Positions 10,716-20,002 of a stretch of DNA of 26,805 nucleotides are shown in pieces. The DNA comes from Schoenoplectus triqueter (taxonomy: Eukaryota > Streptophyta > Magnoliopsida > Poales > Cyperaceae): assembly GCA_964058805.1 (NCBI GenBank), contig CAXKVV010000742.1, positions 1 through 26,805 on the forward strand, read 5' to 3'. The notes beneath the pieces are model-generated. The model was not told the origin of the DNA. It saw only the letters and a list, made by a program, of their open reading frames with translations, and did not search any database. The position numbers were made by a program, and so were the translations under genes. Within the stretch, counting starts at the first letter, position 1, and each line of letters opens with the position of its first letter.

Positions 10716-11304
10716 TAGTGTGTTAAAAAAACTCACTCGGGAAAAACCCGATCCACGGAACCCGTCCTCGTGACCCGTTCTGTCCCGACCAGTGGTCATA
10801 CCCGTGACCCACTAGAACCGGTGGGTCTAGCACGGGCGCAGGTAGAAAATTTTGAAAAAAAAAATCGTGCTAGACCCAACTCGTTTTGGACCCGTCCGAC
10901 CCGTGATAACCCGCCCTCGACCCGATCCGGGAAAACCGTGCAAACCCGACCCAATACCCGGTAACCCGGAAAATAAAAAAAAATGCGAGAAATTTTTTTG
11001 TCAAAATATATTATAGTTATATATTTTTAATATTCTTAATAATTAATTTTGAATTTTTCAGATTTTTTTTTAATTTTTTTGGTTTATTTTTTGAATTTTG
11101 AAAAAAAAAGGAAAACTTGCCGACCTGTCCCGTTCCCGACCCGACCCGCTCCACCCTTGAATCCGACCCGTCCCGCCAAAATAGACCCGTCCTAACCCGT
11201 CCCGTGAAAACCCGTTAACCCGTCCCGACTCTTCCCTCCAAAACCCGCCGGCCCGTATAAACCCTTCCCGTCCCGACCCGACCCGCCCCGTTTTTAATAC
11301 ACTA
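10716..11304. mobile_element. Non-autonomous hAT-type element, 589 bp
   Basis: The terminal inverted repeats are TAGTGTGTTAAAAA at 10716-10729 and TTTTTAATACACTA at 11291-11304, matching at 13 of 14 positions. They are flanked by 8-bp direct repeats, GGGCCCAG (10708-10715) and GAGCCCAG (11305-11312), with one mismatch. Eight-bp target duplications and TAGTG-type ends are typical of hAT elements. The body has no transposase. It is made of degenerate CCCG/ACCCG repeats at both ends around an AT-rich centre (10975-11110). It lies immediately upstream of the transposase promoter of the neighbouring MULE. Confidence 0.75.
11260..11290 (-). other. G-quadruplex-prone tract in the hAT element
   Basis: On the minus strand this reads as GGG runs separated by 2-nt loops (complement of CCCGTCCCGACCCGACCCG). 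That meets the usual four-tract rule for an intramolecular G-quadruplex. Similar CCCG runs occur at 11130-11230 and 10890-10930. Formation is an inference from the pattern. Confidence 0.55.
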
Positions 11305-11414
11305 GAGCCCAGATTACCCCACCGTCAGTTTTTATTATAAATAATAATTATTAAAATAATAATATTAATAATAAGAGTGAGAACTGATAATTGTCAAAAT
11401 TACGAACCAAACCG

Positions 11415-11553
11415 CGCCACTGCCAGTGGCGCGTTTGGAAACGCGCCACTGCCAGTGGCGTCTTTCCCAAACGCGCCACTGGCAGTGGCGTCTTTCACCA
11501 AACGCGCCACTGGCAGTGGCGCGTTTCCTCAGACCACGCCACTGCTAGTGGCG
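11415..11553. repeat. Five phased 17-bp near-palindromes upstream of the transposase gene
   Basis: The core CGCCACTG-N-CAGTGGCG occurs at 11415, 11444, 11474, 11505 and 11537. Copies 1 and 2 have C in the centre, copies 3 and 4 have G (the reverse complement), and copy 5 has one arm mismatch (TAGTGGCG). Start-to-start distances are 29, 30, 31 and 32 bp, close to three turns of the helix. The array ends 11 bp before the TATA box, as expected for a promoter-proximal protein-binding array. The binding protein, whether the element's own transposase or a host factor, is unknown. Confidence 0.8.
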
Positions 11554-11564
11554 CCTATCTTTGC

Positions 11565-11572
11565 TATAAATA
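11565..11572 (+). promoter_or_regulatory. TATA box of the transposase gene
   Basis: TATAAATA lies 79 nt before the start codon at 11651. Initiation would fall near 11597, giving a leader of about 55 nt that is rich in CAA/ACA, a composition usual for plant 5' leaders. The phased palindromes lie directly upstream. Confidence 0.7.
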
Positions 11573-11650
11573 CCCGCCCCGTCGGTTCATTTATCACAAC
11601 CACAAAAACAACCAACATCCAATTACAATAAACATCCATTTTTCTTCAAA

Positions 11651-14600
11651 ATGCTACCAGATTTAAATTATAATCCCGATGAAGAAAATTATACTGCAGA
11701 ACAACCGAGCGGCAGTAAATTTTTGACGGGAATATTTCCAAACCAGAATGAAACCAATTCCTATCCTACCTACGATCAAACCAATTCCTATCAAACCTAC
11801 GATCAAACCAATTCCTATCCAACCCTCGATCAAACCAATTCCTATCAAACCTACGATCAAACCAATTCCTATCCAACCCTCGATCAAACCAATTCCTATC
11901 AAACCTACGATCAAACCAATTCCTATCCAACCCTCGATCAAACCAATTCCTATCAAACCTACGATCAAACCAATTCCTATCCAACCCTCGATCAAACCAA
12001 TTCCTATCAAACCTACGATCAAACCAATTCCTATCCAACCCTCGATCAAACCAATTTATATCCGTATCCAGCTATTTACAGTAACAATATAATTTATCAA
12101 CAACCAAACCCAGCGGTGCCACTATATAATTTTTTTGGCGGTAGTAGTAGTACTACGTCTGGCTGTAATTTAGCTGATAATATTGATGACAGAAGTAGTG
12201 TTGATCCAACGATAATGGAATTAAGTGATGATCAGGATGAGCAAGATGATGGCGGTCCGTATTATTCAAATGAAGAAGAAACAGGAGAGGATTACACTGA
12301 CCACTCGGATTTTTCGATCGATGAATCTGAAGATGAGGAAATTCAGAGATGCGATACCACATTGTTAGTTACGGGACGAACTGAGAGACACCATCCCGTA
12401 GAAGCGTTAAATAATTTTGAGATGTTTGACCGTTTAGGCGCGAATGAATATCTTTTAGGACTCGATGATGAGTTAGCTGAAAATAGAATATTTGCTTCTA
12501 AATCGGCTTTAAAGTGGGTAATTTGTGATTGGAGTGTTAGGAAAAACGTTCAATGTTGGGTACAAGAAAGTTGTAAAACACGACTTATTATGAAATGCAA
12601 AGAAGATAGTTGTCCTTGGAGATTATACGCTAGACCTGAAGAGGGCTCGACCACATGGAGGATCATCACAAATAAAAACCCCCACAACTGTAGAAGACCA
12701 CCAGGAGACCGCAAACACTTACAACTCACATCTAATTTGATTGCAGGATGTGTTCGACAACATTTAAAGAAGGATCTCTCTCTAACAGTTCAACAAATCG
12801 GTATGATTATAGAAACAAAATATCCCGGTGTGGCACCGACATACGGTAAACTTTGGCGTGGCCGAGAAAGAGCAATTGAACAATTATTTGGCACTTGGGA
12901 AGGATCATATACATTGCTTCCACAGATATTGGAGGCGATTGCTCGGACTACTCCAGGTACAAAATTTAAATTATTGACGTGTGATACTTCGGATAATAAT
13001 GTAAAAATGTTTAAATCCATAGTTTGGGCTTATGGACCGTGCATTGCAGCGTTTAAACATTTAAGACCCGTTATAACTATTGACGCTGGATTCTTATCGG
13101 GTCGTTATAAGGGTAGATTATTGATGGCGTGTGGATACGATGCAGAGAATAAAATCATTCCTCTAGCATTTGGAATCGTGGATGCAGAAAATGTGGACAA
13201 TTGGGGTTGGTTCATGCGATGGGTCCGTAATGAAGTGATCCAATGTAATATGAAAATATGTGTTATATCCGACCGTCATAGGGGAATAAATGGAGTTTTT
13301 GAGCGACCGCATTTGGGATGGTCTGTACAACATGGAGAGGCGGTACACCGGTATTGCATGCAACACGTCGCAGAGAATTTATATAAGGAAGCCGGAAAAA
13401 CTGGAAAGAAAGAAGATAATCTCAGAGATGATTTCCGAAGAAGACTAGCGAACAAAAAGAAACCGCGTCGTTTCGTAGAAAGATGGCGAATTTTGAGGAA
13501 ATCAAATAGAAAAGCTTATGATTTTTTAAAAAAAGTCGGCAGAAGATTAGAAAATGATGATAAAGAACCTCCTAATTTTGCTTCGTGGGCGCAAACGTAT
13601 GATGGAGGACATCGATGGGGTATAATGACCAGCAATGGTTCTGAAGCTCTGAATAGCGTCTTCAGAGTTGAACGAACTTTACCGGTTGCAGCAATTGTGG
13701 AGGGGACATGGTATAAATGTGCTAAATGGTTCGATAAGAGGGAAATGGAAGCAATGAACCTGCATAGAGCATGCAAGCAATGGCCAAAAAAAATTGATGA
13801 CATCTTGGCAAAACGTGACGACAAAGCAGGTTCGTGTTGATATTATTTTACTATATTTTACAAAATTTTTAACATATCGTGATATCTTTTGTATTTGTTT
13901 CAATAATTACAGCTCGTATGAACGTAATTCCACTCGGAACTGCTCGAGGAGAATATGAGGTTCATGTGCTTGTTGAGAGGATCGAGAGTGGAGGGTATGG
14001 ACCGTTCAAGTACACTGTTATAATTTCGAGTGAACGACGCACTCGAGATGACCCACAATTGCCGGAACCGCACTGCACGTGTGATTGTCAAAAACCTCAA
14101 CTGACTGGGATACCCTGCTCTCACGTAATTGCTGTATGCCAACATAGAAACTTTGATGTGTACGGTTTCATAGATGAGCGATACAATACAGCTCACCTAC
14201 TGAATACTTGGTCCGGACAATTTCATTGTTACGGTGATCAACAAGTTTGGCCGCCATATCTTGGAGAAACTATAATACCAGATAAAGAATTGATAAAAAT
14301 TGGTCGGCGTGCGAAGGTTAGACGTCGAATGGTAATGGATGAGATGGAGGGCAGGATACGGAGTCGAGGTAGAACGAGAAATATACAGTCTTCTGAAGGT
14401 GGGTCATATCGAAGAGATGAAATGAGTCGTGACCCACTTCCAATGGATACATTACAATCAGGACGGCATAGGAGTAGGGCTTCAAGTCCCACAACAAACA
14501 GAAGAACCCAAACTTCTCGAAATACTTTGCAATCAGCGAGACACTCAACTAGTTATAATCCAAGAGATAACAACAGAATAACTCAAACTGGGCGAGATGC

Positions 14601-14844
14601 CTTACAATCAGCGAGACACTCAACTAGTTATGATCCAAGAGATAACAACAGAATAACTGAAACTTCTCGAGATGCCTTGCAATCAACGAGATTCTCAACT
14701 GGTCATGATCAAGAAAGACAAGCTGTCAATGCTTCAACTAGGGGTGCTAGAGGAAATAATTTTGGAGGTAGAATCTTAAATTTTTTCACACGGAGGAAAA
14801 AAAATGATGTATGTTTTTTTGTACTATATGTGTGTTGTATTTAA
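11651..14844 (+). CDS. MuDR/MULE-type transposase, two exons, apparently intact
   Basis: Exon 1 is 11651-13829 and exon 2 is 13913-14844, joined across an 83-bp GT-AG intron in phase 1. The product is 1036 aa. Residues 36-134 are eleven 9-residue repeats of the type NSYPTLDQT. An acidic segment follows at about 190-235. Residues 280-346 carry the C/H-rich MuDR-type DNA-binding region (KCKEDSCPW to PHNC). The MULE catalytic domain holds D478 (TIDAGFL), D541 (ISDRH), the C569-H572 motif (YCMQH) and a likely E665 (SNGSEALN). The SWIM zinc finger is C781-T-C783 with C795-S-H797. The tail is rich in R and S with a 25-residue repeat. All key residues are present and there is no stop or frameshift, so it may be active. 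Its expected role is nuclear cut-and-paste transposition by binding element ends. The start is the first ATG after the TATA box. The last 15 or so residues (hydrophobic, C/F/V-rich) may be readthrough of a decayed end. Confidence 0.95.
11756..12052 (+). repeat. 27-bp coding minisatellite (11 units, 54-bp higher order)
   Basis: Eleven units encode NSY[P/Q]T[Y/L]DQT. From unit 2 onward, QTY and PTL variants alternate strictly, giving five 54-bp higher-order units (11783-12052) that are almost identical. Such homogeneity shows recent expansion or conversion. The array lacks stops in several other frames on both strands, so it produces spurious open frames there. Confidence 0.97.
13830..13912 (+). 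other. Transposase intron, 83 bp
   Basis: The donor is GCAG|GTTCGT and the acceptor is TTACAG|CTCG, with an AT-rich interior. Splicing joins DDKA to ARMNVIPLG in frame. Without splicing, translation stops at 13838-13840 and the SWIM finger is lost. Retention would give a 729-residue protein with the catalytic domain only. Confidence 0.9.
14531..14700 (+). repeat. 75-bp coding repeat in the transposase tail
   Basis: The 25-residue unit starting LQSARHSTSY occurs twice nearly perfectly (DNA copies begin at 14531 and 14606), followed by a third, diverged partial copy (LQSTRFSTGH). It is rich in R, S, N and T and is probably disordered. Confidence 0.9.
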
Positions 14845-15038
14845 GCAAGGTTATGTTCTATTTAAGCAGAAAATATGTTGTATTTAAGCAGAAAATATGT
14901 TGTATTTAAGCAGAAAACAATATCCATAATAAAAAAAAACAACATATAAAAAAAATATCCATAATAAAACAATATCCATAATAATAAAAAAACAATATCC
15001 ATAATAAAAAAACAACATATAAAAAAATAACATATAAA
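14831..15038. repeat. Intergenic tandem repeats between the convergent genes
   Basis: Four units of about 22 bp containing TATTTAAGCAGAAAA (14831-14917) begin over the transposase stop codon. They are followed by repeated atatccataataaaa and acaacatataaaa phrases. The AATAAA motif at 14928-14933 and later copies could serve as the polyadenylation signal of the + gene. The two stop codons are about 195 bp apart. Confidence 0.8.
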
Positions 15039-17844
15039 CTACTCCTGACGACGCCTAACATATCGACGTGCTCTCGGACGTGTCTGTAAAAATAAAGACG
15101 GTATATCAGTGAGCTGCTTATTTTTTGTAAACATTTAATATTTACTAAGTTGTAGAATAAACAACTAACCACGCTAGGTGTATATCGAGGAGGCGGATGT
15201 ACGTCACGCTGCTCCCGACCATGAGCAAGTGGAGTGAAATCTCGTGTCTGTACAGGCTCTGCAGCATCATCCTGGATATGCGATGACTCTCCAGGCCCAG
15301 AAGGATAACCATACTGGGCTGGATCATAATGTTGGCCGTACTGCGGATCCCATTGCGGTACATGATCCATCGGCATCTGCTGGGTCTGTGAGAAATGCTG
15401 AGTGCCGAATGGATCCGAGAACTGTGCACCCGATGGATCAGGAAACTCAACAGACAACCTAGCCATAACTTCGTTCCAATCGTAGTTCTCAGCCATCTGT
15501 TAATACAGTTTAAATTATTTAAATTATGCTATTAATACAATTCAAATCATTGAAATCAAGGTATACAGTACTTACGTTGTCGAGGAGAGACGTGAAGTCA
15601 GCAGTCTCATAAGGAAAATGCGGCGGATGAGTAGTGGATGGAGTCGGTGCACTCTCAGTATCACCCGTCGAATCCGGAATAGCATCAATATCTGTGGGTA
15701 ATCCCGCCGCAATAAGAAGCTCGTCCATCTTATGAGGCATGCCTGCATCCTCAAAATGCCCCTTGCAATCGGCGAGCGAAATCTTGCCAAACCGTCTCCA
15801 TCCCCTAGTGATCGCCCATCGGACCGCCTTCAGCGCACTCTTTGTAACTCTAACAATCTGTTATACAATGATTACATAACACATATTACATAACACATAT
15901 TACTTATTACCGAATAGTGCATATAGATATATAAATTTTATAAATTTTAATATACCGTGCGCTGTCTGTGAGGTACGTGAGGAATGTAGCCAATGTCAGG
16001 GATCTCCGCTGCTGAAGGTGCAGGAGGTACGACATCACTCGGATCAAGTGGAGCGCTAGCGGCTCCATATAAATCATACCACCGTCGATACCTCCTATAG
16101 TCCTCCGCATCCCACTCTTCTTCATCCGGGTCTCGTGGAGGAAGCTCATTCCATATGTCTACATACGCCTGATGATATTGTCTCCAGTTCATATTTTTTT
16201 TCTTGAATCCAAGCGCAGATAATTTCTGATGCTCCTCCAGAAATGCCTGTAAAATTAGTTAGTATAATTGTGCAAATAATTAGTATAAGAAATAATACAT
16301 ATAAAAATTATAAATGGTAGAATACCTCGGGAAGTGGAGGCGGTACTGCCTGAAGTAAGCCGAACTGTCGCCTCACCCGATCCGGATAGTACCACTCTAC
16401 TATCGGAAAGTAAATAAGTGGAAGCCGACATGTATACGAGTCCATAGAGTCGTCTACGCATGTCGGCAATAAGTGACGAACAGACTCGTACGGCCTCCAA
16501 TTGATATGCGTGTGCGGCAGCATAATCAACTGATCCCTCACGTACTTCACACCGACGTGTGACGGATTGAGGTATCTGTTCTTATCAAGCGTCCATTTCC
16601 TATTATCAGTTCAAATTATAATTAGTGATTACACATATATTTTCATCGATTGATTGATTATTTTTAAATTAAATTATTACCTGCCAAAAGGCGCACAACT
16701 ATCACGGTCCGGTGTACCCCAGTCACTAAAAATGAATGCATTTGAGGCAGGTAATGGACGAGCTGGGGGCAAACGCGTCCAACTCCACAACAACAACAAA
16801 AGCCACGGACCACCAATACTCCTCGTCAGTCCTTGGCATGCCACATCAAGACGCCGATATAAATAACCAAGTACCGCAGCGCCCCAATTTCTTCTCCTAC
16901 CGAATTGTAAATCTTCCTGTAAATTAAATATTAGTAATAAAAATATTTAATTATGAAACATAAATTATTTTAAAATCCTTAAAATACTTACCGTCAAAAT
17001 CGGCAGAAGAAACGCCGGTACTGAGTCTCCACTGTTGTCGGGGAACATGATACACCCCGCCAACTCCAAAGCAAAACCGATCGCATATTGATTAAGACCC
17101 TGCTGATCGTCTGCCTCTGGAGCGTGATCAAAGTGGGACCGTAACTCTCGTAGGGAAATAGAACGCCTGTAAAATTTTATATTTAGCTTAATCACAGTTT
17201 GTGAAGGAAAAAAATTAAAATTTTTGTACAGTTTACTAAATTACCTCCCATCTTTGCAGAATGCTGATATATCATCCTGCCCAAATAACTGACGGATGTA
17301 TGCTGAAAAATCTCCATCAGTATATCCAATCACCGGCTCACCAATGGTGGATAAACCCCACAGACATGCGACGTCCTAAAAAAAATTATATTACTATTCC
17401 ATCCTTTTAATTTTGTAGTTAAATTAATAATATTTTATTATTTACCTCTAGAGTCACGGTCATCTCGCCAAAAGTGAAGTGAAATGTATGAGTTTCTGGC
17501 CTCCAAAACTCTATCAACGCGCTCAATAAACCCGTATCAATCTTTAAGTTACGGGCTTCCGCTTCTTGGACATAAATCTCACGCAATCTGGCGAGATGAA
17601 GAAATCCCATAACTCGCAACCTACTCTGAATGTGCGAGATGTATGGTATCGTGGGACGGTGAGTGCGGAAACGAATGATATTGTTATCTCTCTGTAATTT
17701 TCATTTCATAATTAGCTTCTCGTATATATGTATTTTATTATTATTTTTAAGAATATAATGTACCTGTGCCTGACTATAATGTGTCCGATGTTTGTCTTCA
17801 GGGAGATAAATTATGATATTCTCATCTCGTTGCTCGCCTGCCAT
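15039..17844 (-). CDS. Plant mobile domain (PMD) protein, ten exons, intact
   Basis: Exons in order are 17764-17844, 17446-17691, 17245-17375, 16992-17166, 16681-16916, 16326-16599, 15956-16246, 15576-15857, 15170-15496 and 15039-15083. Every intron is GT-AG and 70-98 bp. The exons join into 2088 nt with no stop (695 aa). Residues about 28-400 are a PMD of the 'serine/threonine phosphatase 7 long form homolog' type. Landmarks are [17 protein letters not shown], the adjoining [17 protein letters not shown], the YLYRRLD...[11 protein letters not shown] segment, INWRPY, and [22 protein letters not shown]. The tail is Q/P/Y-rich ([18 protein letters not shown]) and ends in [14 protein letters not shown], a possible nuclear signal. 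Host relatives (MAIL1/MAIN class) act in gene expression and transposon silencing. What transposon-carried copies do is unknown. No phosphatase domain is present. The gene faces the transposase gene tail-to-tail. Confidence 0.92.
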
Positions 17845-17995
17845 TATCTAGTAAAAAAATTCATTTCATAATTAATTTATAATTATTGTACTACATTTTT
17901 AATCTATCTATCATATAATTAAATAAACAATAAATTCTACAATAAATTCTACAATAAATTCTACAATTAATCTACACAATTAAATTAAATTATAC
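17845..17995 (-). promoter_or_regulatory. Candidate promoter region of the PMD gene
   Basis: AT-rich DNA upstream of the PMD start. A TATAAAT on the minus strand (17876-17882) lies only about 32 nt before the ATG, which would leave a very short leader, so it is weak. A 12-bp unit (acaataaattct) is repeated about three times at 17929-17966. No copy of the palindrome found in front of the transposase gene is seen here. The right end of the MULE probably lies in or just beyond this stretch, but I could not identify terminal inverted repeats. Confidence 0.3.
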
Positions 17996-18316
17996 TTAAT
18001 CTACACAATTACGGGTAGTTTGGGCTGCGACTTTTGGGGCCATCTTCTTAGACGGGCGCCTTCTCCTCTTTGGGGAGGCAGTAGGAGAGGCCATGACGTT
18101 GTTAGAAACACCCTTGGGAGTCAGGGTGATCGTCTCCTCCTCCTCGTCCGGGATGGAGATCCGGACGGTTGCGGGAGTGATCGTGGCCACTGGAGCTGGG
18201 CCATAAATGGTAAGTTCTTGCGGGATGGTCCCGAAGAACATGAAGAGCTTGCCCTCTGGGCTTTGTGCAGGAGTGACGGTGTAGGGAGCAAGGTTGAAGT
18301 TTCCAAAGTATGCCAT
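17996..18316 (-). CDS. Short hypothetical protein, possible retrotransposon leader ORF
   Basis: This is a 106-aa ORF starting MAYFGNFNLAPYTVTPAQSP. It includes an acidic patch (IPDEEEETITLTP) and a basic cluster (PKRRRRPSKK) that resembles a nuclear localisation signal. It begins 4 nt after a strong 3' splice site (TTTTTGTTTTGCAG|GAAATGG), so it is probably the start of a downstream exon. Its GC content is well above that of its surroundings. I recognise no family. Further upstream on the same strand is GC-rich leader DNA containing GGCACGCCCGGTGGGACC (18432-18449), which recalls leaders of plant Ty3/gypsy elements. It may therefore be the truncated 5' end of such an element, cut off by the MULE. 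Confidence 0.4.
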   Translation of the reverse strand: MAYFGNFNLAPYTVTPAQSPEGKLFMFFGTIPQELTIYGPAPVATITPATVRISIPDEEEETITLTPKGVSNNVMASPTASPKRRRRPSKKMAPKVAAQTTRNCVD

Positions 18317-18379
18317 TTCCTGCAAAACAAAAATACTTGAAAATCATTAGTCATTTTAGCACATAGAAGACCACTTGTA

Positions 18380-18720
18380 TCCTTTAAATATTCTATTTGC
18401 CTCTCTCTTTCAGAGATAAGAGGAGAATCTAGGTCCCACCGGGCGTGCCAGATCCTGTGCGACCCTTTTTCGCGCGCCGCCGCACCGCCGCCGGGCGATG
18501 GGTTCTGCGGAAGAAGGACACGGAGATCCCTCCCGAGCGTGCATCTGCTGGGTGTCGGCCGATTCTGCCGTTTAGAGATGTTTGGATGCACATTCAGGGG
18601 GTTTTTAGTGATTGTGAGTTCTTGTAGATTCCGGTGGGCGCAAGCCCCCACCGTTAATTACCCTGGGCTACGAACCTCGAGGCACCTCTGGATCTTTGAA
18701 AGAGAGAAGCAAATAGTATA
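18380..18720 (-). mobile_element. GC-rich leader-like DNA of a probable minus-strand retroelement
   Basis: The GC-rich block contains GGCACGCCCGGTGGGACC and a hairpin, GGTGGG...CCCACC (18633-18652). It stands out sharply from the AT-rich flanks. If a retroelement on the minus strand is present, its LTR would lie at higher coordinates and its leader and ORF at lower ones, as seen. No primer-binding site or LTR ends could be fixed. Confidence 0.35.
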
Positions 18721-18770
18721 GTTAAAAGATGGTCAAGTGGTCGTCTAATTTCATAAAAGGGGTCTACGGA

Positions 18771-19365
18771 AGATGAACCTACAAACAGATCGATTCAATC
18801 TATGGAAGACAAACCTACAAACAGATCGGTTTTGTCCTATGGGGACGAACCTACAAACAGATCGGTTCAGTCCATGCCACCTCGAGATGTAACCTTACCA
18901 ACAGACCAGGTTAATCTCTTCATAGGGGGCTTGAGGCGAGTCTACATACAGACCGACTCGACCTCCGTTGATCTAGAAGATAAACCTACAAACAGATCGG
19001 TTCAATCTTAACTAGTCAACAACCAATCACACAAAATACAACTCGAAGCACTGAGCCGGTTGATCTTGAGGTTGGTGAATCAGGAGAAGGGTGGATATAG
19101 CCCACGTGTTTCTTCTCACTGATCTTCTAGATCATGAATTCGTAGCACTAAGCCGATTCATAAACCTAGGAAACACAATTGCACACAATATTAAACCTGA
19201 AGCGCTGGGCCAGTTCAACATTGAGGCATGTGTTAGTGAAGGAACCTACCTACAGAACGGTTCACATTCACTGTTTTGTGGATGAATCTACCAACAGACC
19301 GATTCAATCTCACAGTCTCGGGAAATGAGTCAGGAGACAAACTCGTCGACGGACGAGTTCAGTCT
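18771..19365 (+). repeat. Diverged minisatellite (gaacctacaaacagatcggtt family)
   Basis: About nine variants of RAAcctacaaacagatcggttcartct occur near 18775, 18809, 18846, 18891, 18940, 18980, 19241, 19284 and 19337. The first three are tandem at about 36 bp. The others are spaced irregularly and more diverged. No coding content is recognised. It may be the variable part of an LTR. Confidence 0.7.
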
Positions 19366-19379
19366 TGCCAGCTCAAATG

Positions 19380-19892
19380 GTCATGAATTACTTGTTCATG
19401 ACACCGAGTCATTAAGATGTCACTTCGCTCGGACATCGTAATGTTCTTCTTCTTCAAAGTCGACATATCTCTCCATGCTGATGTCGTAACTTTGGTCATT
19501 CTTCAGCGAGCGTCGAGATGTTCTTGTCTCAACTAATCATTCTACATGTTGCATCACTTGTGCAAAATTACTATGTTGCCCTACACCCCTTGTGTGAGCG
19601 TATTCAATCATGAGTTACTTGCTCATGGCAGCGAGTCATTAAGATGTCACCTATCTAGGACATCGTAATGTTCTTCTTCTTCAGAGTCGACATATATCTC
19701 CATGTTAATATCGCAGATCTGGTTATTCTTCATCAAGCGTCAAGATGTTCTTGTCTCGACATATTTACTCATATTGCTATCAAAGCCTTAATCATTCTAC
19801 GTCAAGATGTTCTCGTCTTGACTAACCATTCTAAATGTCATATCATGTGTGCAAATATTCATATGTGGCTCTACACTCCTTATGTGAGCATG
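19380..19892 (+). repeat. Two-copy tandem repeat of about 230-285 bp
   Basis: Both copies start catgaRttactt...tcatg and continue with gagtcattaagatgtcac, ggacatcgtaatgttcttc, agtcgacatat, and a closing tctacac-cctt-tgtgagc motif. The second copy (from 19610) has an inner duplication of the cgtcaagatgttct segment. It follows directly on the minisatellite. Confidence 0.75.
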
Positions 19893-19914
19893 TTTATTTT
19901 CTAAAATGCACAAA

Positions 19915-19960
19915 ATCTACTATATAATATCTTCTATTATTATTTTTATTATAAAGATGC

Positions 19961-20002
<42 letters not shown>

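Noticed and set aside
11415..11553. CRISPR-like array
   Set aside because: Only five palindromic units with 12-15-bp gaps that are themselves similar, in a plant promoter. There are no spacers or cas genes.
11377..11666. Two short open frames over the palindrome array encoding RATGSG-type repeats
   Set aside because: They arise from the repeated CG-rich 17-mer and lie upstream of or across the TATA box. They would not be on the mRNA.
11663..12092. Long open frames on both strands within the 27-bp repeat array
   Set aside because: A repeat unit whose length is a multiple of 3 and that lacks stops in other frames keeps those frames open. Only the transposase frame continues into conserved domains.
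18445..18721. Plus-strand open frames of about 60 codons in GC-rich leader DNA
   Set aside because: Open only because of GC richness. The context (splice site, ORF) supports the minus strand.
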